The notes: generated by a model from the sequence alone, not told the origin. A DNA stretch of 64,000 nt from Rhizobium sp. 007 (GCF_015353075.1 NZ_CP064187.1:1550001-1614000), one strand, 5' to 3'. Counted from the stretch's first letter, positions 8,230-17,663 are shown. Translations and numbers: made by a program.

Positions 8230-9804
8230 GTGTCGTCATTGAATGCGCTGCCGTCCGGTGCGTTACTGTCGGTCCAGAAACTGACGAAGCTCTTCGGTAG
8301 CTTTACCGCCTGCAACGAAATCGATCTCGATATCGCTCCGGGCGAAATCCACGCGCTTCTCGGAGAGAACGGCGCAGGCAAGTCCACGCTGGTGAAGATG
8401 CTGTTCGGCGTTTTGGAGCCGTCGGCCGGCGATATTCTCTGGGAGGGAAAGCCGGTTGCGGTTGGCGCGCCTGGAGAAGCCCGCAAGCTCGGCATCGGCA
8501 TGGTCTTCCAGCATTTTTCGCTCTTCGAAGCCCTGACGGTCGCCGAAAACATCGCGCTCTCCCTCGATGACAAGATTCCGATCGGCCGGATCGCCGAAGA
8601 GGCGAGGGCATTATCGCGCGCTTACGGGTTGCCGCTCGATCCGCACGCCCATGTGGCCGACCTTTCCGTCGGGGAGCGTCAGCGCATCGAAATCGTCCGC
8701 GCGTTGCTGCAAAATCCGAAGCTGATCATCCTCGACGAGCCGACCTCGGTTCTGACGCCGCAGGAGGCCGACAAACTCTTCGAAACGCTCTTCAAGCTGA
8801 AGGCGGAAGGCCGCTCTGTGCTCTATATCAGCCATCGCCTCGAGGAGGTGCAGCGCATTTGCGATCGCGCAACCGTGCTGCGCCACGGCAGAGTTACCGG
8901 CGCCTGCGATCCGAAGCGGGAGACTCCCGGTTCCCTCGCCAGAATGATGGTCGGCTCCCACGTGCCGAGCGTGAGCCATCCCGATCGCGGCAATGTGGGG
9001 GACGTTCAACTTGCAGTAACGAGCCTTTCGGTCGCTCCGCGCACGCCCTTTGCCACACCGCTCAGAGATGTGTCGCTTGCGGTCCGCTCCGGCGAAATCC
9101 TGGCGATTGCCGGTGTCGCCGGAAACGGGCAGGGCGAGCTTTTCGACGCATTGTCCGGCGAATATCCGGTGGCGCAGCCTGAGGCGATCATGATCCGCAG
9201 GAAGCCTGTCGGCACGCAGGGCATCACCGCCCGCCGCCTGCTCGGTGCAGGCTTCGTCCCAGAAGAGCGCCACGGCCACGCCGCAGTTTCGGCCATGCAG
9301 CTTTCGGATAATGTGGTGCTCGCGCGCAGCCAGTCGGACCGCAAGGCGTTCCTTGGCGGTGGCTTTCTCAAGGTCATCCGGCGCGGAGCGGTGAGGAGTG
9401 CGGCAAAACGCATTTCGGAAAACATGGACGTCCGCAAGAGCGGTGAGGATCCCGCCGCAGGGGCGTTGTCGGGCGGCAATCTCCAGAAGTTCATCGTCGG
9501 CCGGGAGCTCGACCGCCAGCCGGCGGTCCTCGTCGTCAATCAGCCGACCTGGGGCGTCGACGCGGGGGCTGCGAGCCACATTCGTCAGGCGCTCGTCGAT
9601 CTCGCACGCGCCGGCTCTGCCGTCGTCGTCATCAGTCAGGACCTCGATGAGATATTCGAAGTCGCAACCGATATCGCCGTCATCTCGGAAGGGCGTCTTT
9701 CGCCGCCGTTCCCGGCCGGTGAACTGACCCGCGAGCAGATCGGCATCCTGATGGGCGGTCTGCATGAAAGCGGGCCTGCCGCGGAGACCGCCGATGCGCA
9801 TTGA
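8230..9804 (+). CDS. BMP-type ABC importer ATPase, two fused nucleotide-binding domains
   Basis: This 524-residue ATPase carries two tandem domains as in sugar/nucleoside importers of the RbsA/NupO type. Domain 1 has Walker A GENGAGKST (about 49-57) and signature LSVGERQRIEIVRAL. Domain 2 has a degenerate Walker A (GVAGNGQGE) but an intact LSGGNLQK signature. The start is a GTG behind GAGGGGAAC. Two permeases and a BMP-family binding protein follow in the same direction, giving a complete importer. Relatives of this layout move purine and other nucleosides; the substrate here is inferred only from family. Confidence 0.9.
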   Translation: MSSLNALPSGALLSVQKLTKLFGSFTACNEIDLDIAPGEIHALLGENGAGKSTLVKMLFGVLEPSAGDILWEGKPVAVGAPGEARKLGIGMVFQHFSLFEALTVAENIALSLDDKIPIGRIAEEARALSRAYGLPLDPHAHVADLSVGERQRIEIVRALLQNPKLIILDEPTSVLTPQEADKLFETLFKLKAEGRSVLYISHRLEEVQRICDRATVLRHGRVTGACDPKRETPGSLARMMVGSHVPSVSHPDRGNVGDVQLAVTSLSVAPRTPFATPLRDVSLAVRSGEILAIAGVAGNGQGELFDALSGEYPVAQPEAIMIRRKPVGTQGITARRLLGAGFVPEERHGHAAVSAMQLSDNVVLARSQSDRKAFLGGGFLKVIRRGAVRSAAKRISENMDVRKSGEDPAAGALSGGNLQKFIVGRELDRQPAVLVVNQPTWGVDAGAASHIRQALVDLARAGSAVVVISQDLDEIFEVATDIAVISEGRLSPPFPAGELTREQIGILMGGLHESGPAAETADAH

Positions 9805-10891
9805 ACTCGAAAAACGGCCACAGGTCTCGAAACTCTTCGGGTTCGTTTCGCCGCTCCTGGCACTGGTGCTGACGCTGGTTGCAGGCAGCATCATGTTCGC
9901 TCTGCTCGGCAAGGATCCGGTCGGGGCGCTGAACGCCTTCTTCGTCGAACCCTTGCTTGAAGTCTGGTCGCTGCACGAACTGGCGATCAAGGCCGCGCCG
10001 CTCATCCTGATCGCAGTCGGCCTTTCGGTTTGCTACCGCTCGAACAACTGGAATATTGGTGCCGAGGGCCAGTTCACCATCGGCGCGATCGCAGGCTCGA
10101 TCCTGCCGATCGTCTTCTACGATTGGCATTCGCCGCTCGTGCTGCCGCTGATGCTCATCATGGGCGCCATCGGCGGCGCGCTCTTCGCCGCCATCCCGGC
10201 ACTCTTGAAGGCGCACTTCAATACCAATGAAATCCTGACCTCGCTGATGCTGGTCTATATCGCCCAGCTTTTCCTCGATTGGCTGATCCGTGGTGCCTGG
10301 CGCGATCCGAAGGGCTTCAATTTTCCCGTTTCGCGCGACTTTGCTCCGGAGGCGATCCTTCCGGCTATCTGGGAAGAGTCGGGACGCGCGCACTGGGCCT
10401 TCGTCTTCGCGATCCTCGCGGCGATCCTCGTCTGGTTTATGATGCGCTATACGCTGAAGGGCTTCGAGATCGTCGTGCTCGGCCAGTCCGAGCGGGCAGG
10501 GCGCTTTGCGGGCTTCTCCTCGAGGCGGATGATCTGGTTCAGCTTTCTTTTGTCCGGCGCGCTTGCCGGTCTCGCCGGCATTTCCGAAGTGTCTGGTTCG
10601 ATCGGCCACCTGCAGCCGGCCATTTCGCCGGGATACGGCTTCACGGCGATCATCGTCGCCTTTCTCGGACGCCTCAATCCCCTCGGCATCATCGCCTCCG
10701 GCCTAGTGCTGGCGCTTACCTATCTCGGCGGCGAGGCGGCACAGCTCTCGATCGGGGTGTCCGACAAGGTGACGCGCGTCTTCCAGGGGCTCCTGCTGTT
10801 TTTCGTGCTCTCGTGCGACACGCTGATCTTCTACAGGATCAGGATCGTCTGGTCGCGGGTGCAGGCAGTCACCGGAAAGGTGGCGCAATGA
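9794..10891 (+). CDS. BMP-type ABC importer permease 1
   Basis: This 365-residue inner-membrane permease of the BPD_transp_2 (RbsC/NupP-like) family has about ten hydrophobic helices and the family segment YRSNNWNIGAEGQFTIGAIAGS near residue 80-100. ATG 9794 gives the start MRIELEKRP and overlaps the ATPase stop by 11 bp. An ATG 30 bp earlier is possible but lies deeper in the ATPase gene. Its stop overlaps the next permease start in ATGA. Confidence 0.88.
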   Translation: MRIELEKRPQVSKLFGFVSPLLALVLTLVAGSIMFALLGKDPVGALNAFFVEPLLEVWSLHELAIKAAPLILIAVGLSVCYRSNNWNIGAEGQFTIGAIAGSILPIVFYDWHSPLVLPLMLIMGAIGGALFAAIPALLKAHFNTNEILTSLMLVYIAQLFLDWLIRGAWRDPKGFNFPVSRDFAPEAILPAIWEESGRAHWAFVFAILAAILVWFMMRYTLKGFEIVVLGQSERAGRFAGFSSRRMIWFSFLLSGALAGLAGISEVSGSIGHLQPAISPGYGFTAIIVAFLGRLNPLGIIASGLVLALTYLGGEAAQLSIGVSDKVTRVFQGLLLFFVLSCDTLIFYRIRIVWSRVQAVTGKVAQ

Positions 10892-11805
10892 TCTTCGAAG
10901 CCATCTTGCTGACCGTCATCACGGCCGCCACGCCCCTCGTGATCGCTGCATTCGGCGAACTTGTGACGGAGCGCGCCGGAGTCTTGAACCTGGGCGTTGA
11001 GGGTATGATGATCATGGGCGCTGTCGGCGCCTTTGCGGCTGCCCAGGCCACCGGATCGCCTTATATCGGCCTGCTGGCCGGTATCGCGACCGGCGCAGTG
11101 TTCTCGCTTCTCTTCGGCTTCCTGACGCTGACGCTGGTAACCAATCAGGTCGCGACCGGCCTTGCGCTGACGATCCTCGGGCTTGGGGCCTCCGGGATGC
11201 TCGGCGAGAGCTATGTCGGCATCCCCGGTATCAAGGTTCCGCAGGTCTACATTCCGTATCTTTCCGACATTCCCTTCATCGGACCGGTGCTCTTTCATCA
11301 GGATCTGGTTTTCTACCTGTCGATCGCGCTCGTCATCGGCATCAATTGGTTCCTCTTCAAAAGCCGCAGGGGCCTGAAGTTGCGGGCGATCGGCGACAAT
11401 CACAGTTCGGCACACGCGCTCGGGATCGATGTCATTCGTACCCGCTACCTGGCGGTCATGTTCGGCGGCGCCTGTGCCGGGCTTGCCGGCGCCCAGCTTT
11501 CGCTCGTCTATACGCCGCAATGGGTGGAGAACATGGCGGCGGGACGCGGCTGGATCGCGCTTGCGCTCGTCGTCTTTGCGTCCTGGCGGCCGTGGCGGGT
11601 GCTTGCGGGAGGCTATCTATTCGGTGCGGTCTCGATCGGCCAGCTTCACGCGCAGGCCTTTGGGATCGGCATTCCGTCGCAGTTTCTTTCGATGCTGCCT
11701 TATGCCGCGACTATTGTCGTTCTCATCATCATTTCACATAATCGGCGCACGACGTTGATCAACACGCCGGCATCGCTTGGCAAGGCTTTCGTGCCTGACC
11801 GGTGA
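10888..11805 (+). CDS. BMP-type ABC importer permease 2
   Basis: This 305-residue second permease (NupQ-like) has the typical segment LVTERAGVLNLGVEGMMIMGAVGAF (residues 22-46) and 8-9 hydrophobic helices. The start is fixed by the ATGA overlap with permease 1. The two permeases should form the heterodimeric channel of the importer. A longer upstream reading frame exists but would overlap permease 1 by hundreds of bases and carries no family similarity there. Confidence 0.88.
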   Translation: MIFEAILLTVITAATPLVIAAFGELVTERAGVLNLGVEGMMIMGAVGAFAAAQATGSPYIGLLAGIATGAVFSLLFGFLTLTLVTNQVATGLALTILGLGASGMLGESYVGIPGIKVPQVYIPYLSDIPFIGPVLFHQDLVFYLSIALVIGINWFLFKSRRGLKLRAIGDNHSSAHALGIDVIRTRYLAVMFGGACAGLAGAQLSLVYTPQWVENMAAGRGWIALALVVFASWRPWRVLAGGYLFGAVSIGQLHAQAFGIGIPSQFLSMLPYAATIVVLIIISHNRRTTLINTPASLGKAFVPDR

Positions 11806-11852
11806 CGCACAACAACAGACGGGTTTCAAACTCCCAACCAACAGGGGCTAAA

Positions 11853-12926
11853 ATGAAGAAACTAGCACTCGCACTTGCGGCAACCGCTGCGCTTGTCATC
11901 AGCGTCGGCTCGGCCGCACAAGCCGCAGACAAGACTAAGGTCTGCTTCATCTATGTCGGCACCCGCACGGACGGCGGCTGGACGCAAGCCCATGAAAACG
12001 GCCGCCTGCAGGTCGAAAAGGAATTCGGCGATAAGGTTGAAACACCTTACCTCGAAAGCGTTCCGGAAGGCCCGGATGCCGAGCGCGCGATCGAGCGCAT
12101 GGCCCGCTCCGGCTGCTCGCTGATCTTCACCACTTCGTTCGGCTTCATGGATGCCACCGTCAAGGTCGCCCAGAAGTTCCCGAAGGTGAAGTTTGAACAC
12201 GCGACGGGCTTCAAGGCAGCGGAAAACGTCGCGACCTACAATTCGCGCTTCTATGAGGGCCGCTACATTCAGGGCCAGATCGCCGCCAAGATGTCGAAGA
12301 AGGGCCTCGCCGGCTACATCGCTTCCTTCCCGATTCCGGAAGTGGTGATGGGGATCAACGCATTCGAACTCGGCGCGAAGTCCGTCAATCCCGACTTCAA
12401 GCTGAAAGTCGTATGGGCCAATACCTGGTTCGACCCGGGCAAGGAAGCCGACGCCGCCAAGGCACTGATCGACCAGGGCGTCGACATCTTGACACAGCAC
12501 ACCGACACCACGGCGCCGATGCAGGTTGCTGCCGAACGCGGCATCATGGCCTTCGGTCAGGCGTCGGACATGATCAAGGCCGGTCCGAAGACCCAGTTGA
12601 CGGCAATCGTCGACACATGGGGCGCTTACTATACCAAGCGCACAAAGGCCCTGCTCGACGGCACGTGGAAGTCTGAACAGATCTGGGACGGCCTAAAAGA
12701 CGGCATCTTGACCATGGCGCCCTACACGAACATGCCGGACGACGTGAAGAAGATGGCCGAAGAAACCGAGGCCAAGATCAAGTCCGGCGAACTGCATCCC
12801 TTCACCGGCCCGATCAACAAGCAGGACGGTACGCCCTGGCTGAAGGATGGCGAGAAGGCCGATGATGGCACGCTGCTCGGGATGAACTTCTACATCCAAG
12901 GCGTCGACGACAAACTGCCGCAATAA
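11853..12926 (+). CDS. BMP-family ABC importer substrate-binding protein
   Basis: This 357-residue periplasmic protein has a signal peptide (MKKLALALAATAALVISVGSAAQA, cleavage after about residue 24) and starts its mature part with the family pattern KTKVCFIYVGTRTDGGWTQAHENG. The start at 11853 is chosen because it begins the signal peptide and follows CAGGGGCT. No lipobox cysteine is seen, so it is a soluble periplasmic version of the PnrA/Med lipoprotein family, whose studied members bind purine nucleosides. It is the last gene of the operon, followed by a strong terminator. Confidence 0.92.
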   Translation: MKKLALALAATAALVISVGSAAQAADKTKVCFIYVGTRTDGGWTQAHENGRLQVEKEFGDKVETPYLESVPEGPDAERAIERMARSGCSLIFTTSFGFMDATVKVAQKFPKVKFEHATGFKAAENVATYNSRFYEGRYIQGQIAAKMSKKGLAGYIASFPIPEVVMGINAFELGAKSVNPDFKLKVVWANTWFDPGKEADAAKALIDQGVDILTQHTDTTAPMQVAAERGIMAFGQASDMIKAGPKTQLTAIVDTWGAYYTKRTKALLDGTWKSEQIWDGLKDGILTMAPYTNMPDDVKKMAEETEAKIKSGELHPFTGPINKQDGTPWLKDGEKADDGTLLGMNFYIQGVDDKLPQ

Positions 12927-12946
12927 TCGCTGCATTTCACAGTTGC

Positions 12947-12978
12947 AAAAGGCGCTCCCACTCTGAGCGCCTTTTTTT
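12947..12978 (+). terminator. Rho-independent terminator of BMP importer operon
   Basis: AAAAGGCGCTC and GAGCGCCTTTT pair as a stem of up to 11 bp with a 7-base loop, followed directly by a run of seven T. It is a textbook intrinsic terminator 20 bp after the stop codon. Confidence 0.92.
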
Positions 12979-13007
12979 GCGAGCCATCCTAAAATAGTAA
13001 TTTACAA

Positions 13008-13018
13008 AAGTAATACTA
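13008..13018. promoter_or_regulatory. FadR-type operator candidate upstream of the sugar importer
   Basis: AAGTAATACTA fits the FadR-subfamily operator pattern TnGTnnnACnA except at its first base, and contains the palindrome AGTAATACT. A related TAGTAATTTAC lies just before it (12995-13005). It is 52 bp upstream of the binding-protein start. The operon's last gene encodes a FadR-type regulator, which makes this a plausible site of feedback control. Confidence 0.4.
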
Positions 13019-13070
13019 TATGATTTTTTCTCTCGTGCGCCGCGAGGAGCGGCATTTGGGAGAGACAATC

Positions 13071-14033
13071 ATGAAATTGAAAAATGCACTTTTGAGTGCC
13101 ACGGTTCTGGCTGCCTGCATGTTCGGTTCCGCATCTGCAGCTGAGCTTGTCGTGGGCTTTTCACAGATCGGCTCGGAGTCCGGCTGGCGTGCCGCTGAGA
13201 CGACGGTGACGAAGCAGGAAGCTGAGAAGCGCGGCGTTGATCTGAAATTTTCCGATGCCCAACAGAAGCAGGAGAACCAGATCAAGGCGCTGCGCTCCTT
13301 CGTTGCACAAGGCGTCAACGCGATTTTCCTCGCTCCCGTCGTCGAAACCGGCTGGGACGATGTTCTCAAGGAAGCCAAGGAAGCCGAAATCCCGGTCATC
13401 CTGCTCGACCGTACCATCAAGGCTCCGGATGATCTCTATCTGACGGCTGTGACCTCCGACCAAGTCCATGAAGGCAAGGTTGCGGGCGAGTGGCTCGTCA
13501 AGAATGCCGGCGACAAGAAGTGCAACATCGTCGAACTGCAAGGCACCACCGGTTCCTCGCCGGCGATTGCCCGCAAGAAGGGCTTCGAGGAGGCGCTTGC
13601 CGGCCACGACAACTTCAAGATCGTCCGCAGCCAGACCGGCGACTTCACCCGCGCCAAGGGCAAGGAAGTCATGGAAAGCTTCCTGAAGGCTGAAAACGGC
13701 GGTAAGGACATCTGCGCGCTTTATGCCCACAACGACGATATGGCCGTCGGCGGCATTCAGGCGATCAAGGAAGCCGGTTTGAAGCCCGGCAAGGATATCC
13801 TCGTCGTCTCGATCGACGCCGTTCCGGACATCTTCCAGGCGATGGCGGCAGGCGAAGCCAACGCGACGGTCGAGCTCACGCCGAACATGGCCGGCCCGGC
13901 ATTCGATGTGCTTGATGCCTATCTGAAGGACAAGAAGGAGCCGCCGAAGTGGATCCAGACGGAATCGAAGCTCTACACGCCGGCTGATGATCCGATGAAG
14001 GTCTACGAAGCCAAAAAGGGCCTCGGTTACTAA
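13071..14033 (+). CDS. ytfQ: Galactofuranose-type ABC importer substrate-binding protein (YtfQ-like)
   Basis: This 320-residue periplasmic binding protein (Peripla_BP_4 fold) has a 22-residue signal peptide ending ASAAE and a mature start LVVGFSQIGSESGWRAAET that matches YtfQ closely. ATG 13071 follows GGGAGAGACAATC. YtfQ of E. coli binds galactofuranose, and the following ytfR/ytfT/yjfF order is the same, so a hexofuranose or related sugar is likely. A strong stem-loop follows the stop, which may keep this message more abundant than the rest of the operon. Confidence 0.88.
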   Translation: MKLKNALLSATVLAACMFGSASAAELVVGFSQIGSESGWRAAETTVTKQEAEKRGVDLKFSDAQQKQENQIKALRSFVAQGVNAIFLAPVVETGWDDVLKEAKEAEIPVILLDRTIKAPDDLYLTAVTSDQVHEGKVAGEWLVKNAGDKKCNIVELQGTTGSSPAIARKKGFEEALAGHDNFKIVRSQTGDFTRAKGKEVMESFLKAENGGKDICALYAHNDDMAVGGIQAIKEAGLKPGKDILVVSIDAVPDIFQAMAAGEANATVELTPNMAGPAFDVLDAYLKDKKEPPKWIQTESKLYTPADDPMKVYEAKKGLGY

Positions 14034-14044
14034 TTGACACTGTT

Positions 14045-14075
14045 GCCGCACCGGTCCCTCATGGACCGGTGCGGC
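14045..14075 (+). other. Long stem-loop between binding-protein and ATPase genes
   Basis: A perfect 13-bp stem (GCCGCACCGGTCC with its complement) closes a 5-base loop, 11 bp after the ytfQ-like stop. No T-run follows, so it is more likely an mRNA 3'-end stabiliser or processing site than a full terminator. Confidence 0.6.
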
Positions 14076-14150
14076 GCTGCCCGTGCGAGCGGGACATCAA
14101 GTCCGCCAAGTGCAAGGGCATGAGCGGTCATATCTGGAAAATATCGAGCC

Positions 14151-15674
14151 ATGATTCACGATTTCGAGAACGTTCTCGTCGCGTCCGGAATATCGAAATT
14201 CTTCCCCGGCGCCGTCGCGTTGGACAAGGTCGATTTCACGCTTCGCAAGGGCGAAGTCCATGCGCTGCTCGGCGAAAACGGAGCCGGCAAATCCACACTC
14301 ATAAAATGCCTGACCGGCGCCTATCGCCGCGACGAGGGAAGACTTGCGCTCGAGGGCAGCGAGATCGATCCCGCCGATACGCTGGCGGCACAGAGGCTCG
14401 GCATCGGGACCGTCTATCAGGAGGTGAACCTCCTGCCGAATCTCAGCGTCGCCGAGAACCTTTTCCTTGGCCGTCAGCCGCGCCGTTTCGGCATGGTCGA
14501 TACGCGCGCGATGAACCGGATGGCGCGCGAGCTGCTGGCGCAATATGGCTTGGACATCGATGTCACGGCACAGCTCGAGCGCTTCTCCGTCGCCGTCCAG
14601 CAGGTGATCGCCATTGCCCGTGCAGTCGATCTTTCCGGCAAGGTTCTGATCCTCGACGAGCCGACCGCGAGCCTTGATACGCACGAAGTCGCGATGCTCT
14701 TCAATGTCATCAATGACTTGAAGAAGCGTGGATTAGGCATTGTCTTTATTACACACTTTCTTGAACAGGTTTACGAGATCAGCGACCGTATCACGGTGCT
14801 TCGCAACGGCAGGCTTGTCGGCACCCGGGAAGTGGCGGAACTGCCGCGGCAGGCGCTGATCCCGATGATGCTCGGCCGCGAACTGGCGCAGACGGAAGAG
14901 GCCGCAAAGGAACGCACGGCCGCTGCGGGCAGCGTCAAATATCGCTTCGAGGGCTATGGCAAGCGCGGCAAGGTAAAGCCTTTCGATCTCGACATTCGCG
15001 TGGGTGAAGTCGTCGGCATTGCCGGCCTGCTCGGTTCCGGACGTACCGAGACGGCAGAACTTTTCTTCGGCATAGAGCATGCCGACAGCGGCAGGGCGGT
15101 GATCGATGGAAAGGTTGTGGCGCTGTCGAGCCCGCGCGCTGCGATCAGGCACGGATTCGGTTTCTGCCCGGAGGACCGCAAGACCGACGGGATTATCGGC
15201 GATCTGTCGATCCGAGAGAATATCGCGCTGGCGCTTCAGGCCCGCCGCGGCTGGGCAAGACCGCTGTCGCGCGGCGAACAGAATGCTCTTGCGGACCAAT
15301 ATATCAAGGCGCTCGATATCCGCACGACCGACCGTGAGAAACCGATCCGGCTGCTTTCGGGCGGCAACCAGCAGAAAGCCATCCTCGCGCGCTGGCTTGC
15401 CACCAATCCTGATTTCCTGATCCTCGACGAGCCGACGCGCGGCATCGACGTCGGTGCCCATGCGGAGATCATCCGGCTGATCGAGGAGCTTTGTGCAAAG
15501 GGCATGTCGCTGATCGTGATTTCATCTGAATTGGAAGAGCTTGTCGCCTATAGTTCACGCGTCGTCGTCCTTCGCGACCGCGAGCACATTGCCGAGCTTG
15601 CTGGAGACCGCTTGACGGCATCCCACATCATCGACGCGATTGTCGCGGCCGAACAGAAAATGGAGGATGCATGA
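14151..15674 (+). CDS. ytfR: Sugar ABC importer ATPase, two fused domains (YtfR-like)
   Basis: This 507-residue ATPase belongs to the RbsA/XylG type. Domain 1 has Walker A GENGAGKST (about 41-49). Its signature region is unusual: FSVAVQQVIAIARAV instead of LSGGQ. Domain 2 has GLLGSGRTE, LSGGNQQK and Walker B LILDEPTRGIDVG. The GSGRTE degenerate Walker A and TRGIDVG are standard for the class. It overlaps the first permease gene by 4 bp. It should energise uptake through the YtfT/YjfF channel. Confidence 0.9.
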   Translation: MIHDFENVLVASGISKFFPGAVALDKVDFTLRKGEVHALLGENGAGKSTLIKCLTGAYRRDEGRLALEGSEIDPADTLAAQRLGIGTVYQEVNLLPNLSVAENLFLGRQPRRFGMVDTRAMNRMARELLAQYGLDIDVTAQLERFSVAVQQVIAIARAVDLSGKVLILDEPTASLDTHEVAMLFNVINDLKKRGLGIVFITHFLEQVYEISDRITVLRNGRLVGTREVAELPRQALIPMMLGRELAQTEEAAKERTAAAGSVKYRFEGYGKRGKVKPFDLDIRVGEVVGIAGLLGSGRTETAELFFGIEHADSGRAVIDGKVVALSSPRAAIRHGFGFCPEDRKTDGIIGDLSIRENIALALQARRGWARPLSRGEQNALADQYIKALDIRTTDREKPIRLLSGGNQQKAILARWLATNPDFLILDEPTRGIDVGAHAEIIRLIEELCAKGMSLIVISSELEELVAYSSRVVVLRDREHIAELAGDRLTASHIIDAIVAAEQKMEDA

Positions 15675-16687
15675 GTTCCTCGCTGAGGGCGCTTGCCATA
15701 CGCCTGGCGCCGCAATTGATTGCGCTGGCCGTCATTCTTTTGTTGAATTTCATCATGTTTCCGCAGTTTTTTAATGTCGTCGTTCAGAATGACCGCCTCT
15801 ATGGCAGTCTGATCGACGTCCTGAACCGCGGCGCCCCCGTTGCCCTGCTCGCCATCGGCATGACGCTGGTGATCGCGACGAAGGGCATCGATCTTTCCGT
15901 CGGCGCCGTCATTGCGATCTGCGGTGCGGTTGCCGCATCGTCGATCGTCTCCGGTAATTCGCTGGCCTACACGCTGATCACGACGCTCTGCGTCGGGCTG
16001 CTTTGCGGCGTTTGGAACGGCTTCTTGGTGGCGATCCTGAATATCCAGCCGATCATCGCCACGCTTGTGCTGATGGTCGCCGGACGCGGCATCGCCCAGC
16101 TGATCACCGAAGGCGTGATCATGACTTTCAATGATCCGGGTCTGATATTCTTCGGCAGCGGCTCCTTCGCCTTTTTGCCGATGCCCGTCGTGATCTGGCT
16201 GATCGCCGGCGCGTTGGTGATCCTGCTCGTCAGGCGGACCGCACTCGGCATGCTGATCGAATCGGTCGGCATCAATCGCCGTGCCAGCACGCTCTCCGGG
16301 GTTCGCACGCCCGTTCTTTTGATGGCGGTCTATATGCTGAGCGCGCTCTGTGCGGCGATCGCGGGCATTATCGTGGCCGCCGACATCAAGGGTGCTGATG
16401 CCAACAATGCCGGTCTCTGGCTGGAGCTCGATGCGATCCTTGCGGTCGTCGTGGGTGGTAATTCGCTCCTCGGCGGGCGCTTCAGCATCCTCGGCTCGCT
16501 GATCGGGGCGATGATCATCCAGGCGGTCAATACCGGCATCCTGCTATCCGGTTTCCCCCCGGAATTCAACCTGATCATCAAGGCCGTGATCGTCCTGATC
16601 ATTCTCATCATCCAGTCGCCTGCGCTGCAATCCGCCGCAGTCTTCTTCAGCCGCAAGCCGGAAGTCAGAGCGGAGCTGTTGAAATGA
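15671..16687 (+). CDS. ytfT: Sugar ABC importer permease (YtfT-like)
   Basis: This 338-residue permease of the BPD_transp_2 family has about ten helices and family segments GMTLVIATKGIDLSVGAV (about residues 63-80) and VVVGGNSLLGGRFSILGSLIGA. It overlaps both neighbours by 4 bp, an ATGA arrangement at each end that supports one operon. It pairs with the following permease to form the channel. Confidence 0.9.
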   Translation: MSSSLRALAIRLAPQLIALAVILLLNFIMFPQFFNVVVQNDRLYGSLIDVLNRGAPVALLAIGMTLVIATKGIDLSVGAVIAICGAVAASSIVSGNSLAYTLITTLCVGLLCGVWNGFLVAILNIQPIIATLVLMVAGRGIAQLITEGVIMTFNDPGLIFFGSGSFAFLPMPVVIWLIAGALVILLVRRTALGMLIESVGINRRASTLSGVRTPVLLMAVYMLSALCAAIAGIIVAADIKGADANNAGLWLELDAILAVVVGGNSLLGGRFSILGSLIGAMIIQAVNTGILLSGFPPEFNLIIKAVIVLIILIIQSPALQSAAVFFSRKPEVRAELLK

Positions 16688-17652
16688 ACTCGAAATACTT
16701 GCCGCTCCTGGCAACCATCGTCATCTTCGTCCTTTCCTATGCGGCCTGCGCGCTGCAGTACCCGAACATGCTCTCAACCCGCGTCGCCGGCAATCTGCTG
16801 ACCGACAACGCATTTTTGGGAATTGCCGCGGTCGGCATGACCTTCGTCATCATCTCGGGCGGTATCGACCTTTCGATCGGCTCGGTCATCGCCTTTACCG
16901 GCGTGTTCCTTGCCGTCGTGCTGCGGGACACCTCGATTCATCCGCTGGTAGCCTTTGCGTTGGTTCTCGTCATCACCACTGCCTTCGGTGGATTGATGGG
17001 CGCGGTGATCCACTATCTGAAGATGCCGGCCTTCATCGTGACGCTTGCCGGCATGTTCCTGGCGCGCGGCATGTCCTACGTGCTTTCGATCGACAGTATC
17101 CCCATCGATCACGATTACTATTCGACGCTGACCGGCATTTACTATCGTCTGCCGGGCGGCGGACGCCTGACGCTGGTCGGCGGAGTCATGCTGCTGGTTT
17201 TCATCGCCGGCGTCTTCATTGCGCATCGCACCCGCTTCGGAGCAAATGTCTACGCGCTCGGCGGCGGCGTCCAGACGGCGGAGTTGATGGGTGTGCCGGT
17301 CGGCCCGACGACCATCCGGATCTACGCGCTCTCCGGCTTTTTGGCGGGCCTATCCGGAATCGTTTTTTCGCTCTATACGTCTGCCGGATATTCCCTGGCG
17401 GCGGTCGGTGTCGAGCTTGACGCCATCGCGGCAGTGGTCATTGGGGGGACTCTTCTGACCGGGGGAGCAGGATTCGTAGCAGGAACCTTCATCGGTCTCC
17501 TGATACAGGGGCTTATTCAGACATACATCACCTTCGACGGGACGCTCTCGAGCTGGTGGACGAAAATCCTGATCGGCCTTTTGCTCTTTGCGTTTATCCT
17601 GATGCAAAAGGCCATCCTGTTCTTGTCCAGTTTGAACAAGAGGTACGCCTGA
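16684..17652 (+). CDS. yjfF: Sugar ABC importer permease (YjfF-like)
   Basis: This 322-residue permease has the signature GMTFVIISGGIDLSIGSVIAF at about residues 55-75 and about nine hydrophobic helices. In E. coli YjfF is the second permease of the galactofuranose importer, and the gene order is conserved here. The stop lies only 1-2 bp before the ribosome site of the following regulator gene. Confidence 0.9.
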   Translation: MNSKYLPLLATIVIFVLSYAACALQYPNMLSTRVAGNLLTDNAFLGIAAVGMTFVIISGGIDLSIGSVIAFTGVFLAVVLRDTSIHPLVAFALVLVITTAFGGLMGAVIHYLKMPAFIVTLAGMFLARGMSYVLSIDSIPIDHDYYSTLTGIYYRLPGGGRLTLVGGVMLLVFIAGVFIAHRTRFGANVYALGGGVQTAELMGVPVGPTTIRIYALSGFLAGLSGIVFSLYTSAGYSLAAVGVELDAIAAVVIGGTLLTGGAGFVAGTFIGLLIQGLIQTYITFDGTLSSWWTKILIGLLLFAFILMQKAILFLSSLNKRYA

Positions 17653-17663
17653 CGGAGGACTTG

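Noticed and set aside
10279..10887. Upstream extension of the second BMP permease frame
   Set aside because: It overlaps the first permease gene for 600 bp; the ATGA overlap at 10888 gives the family N-terminus.
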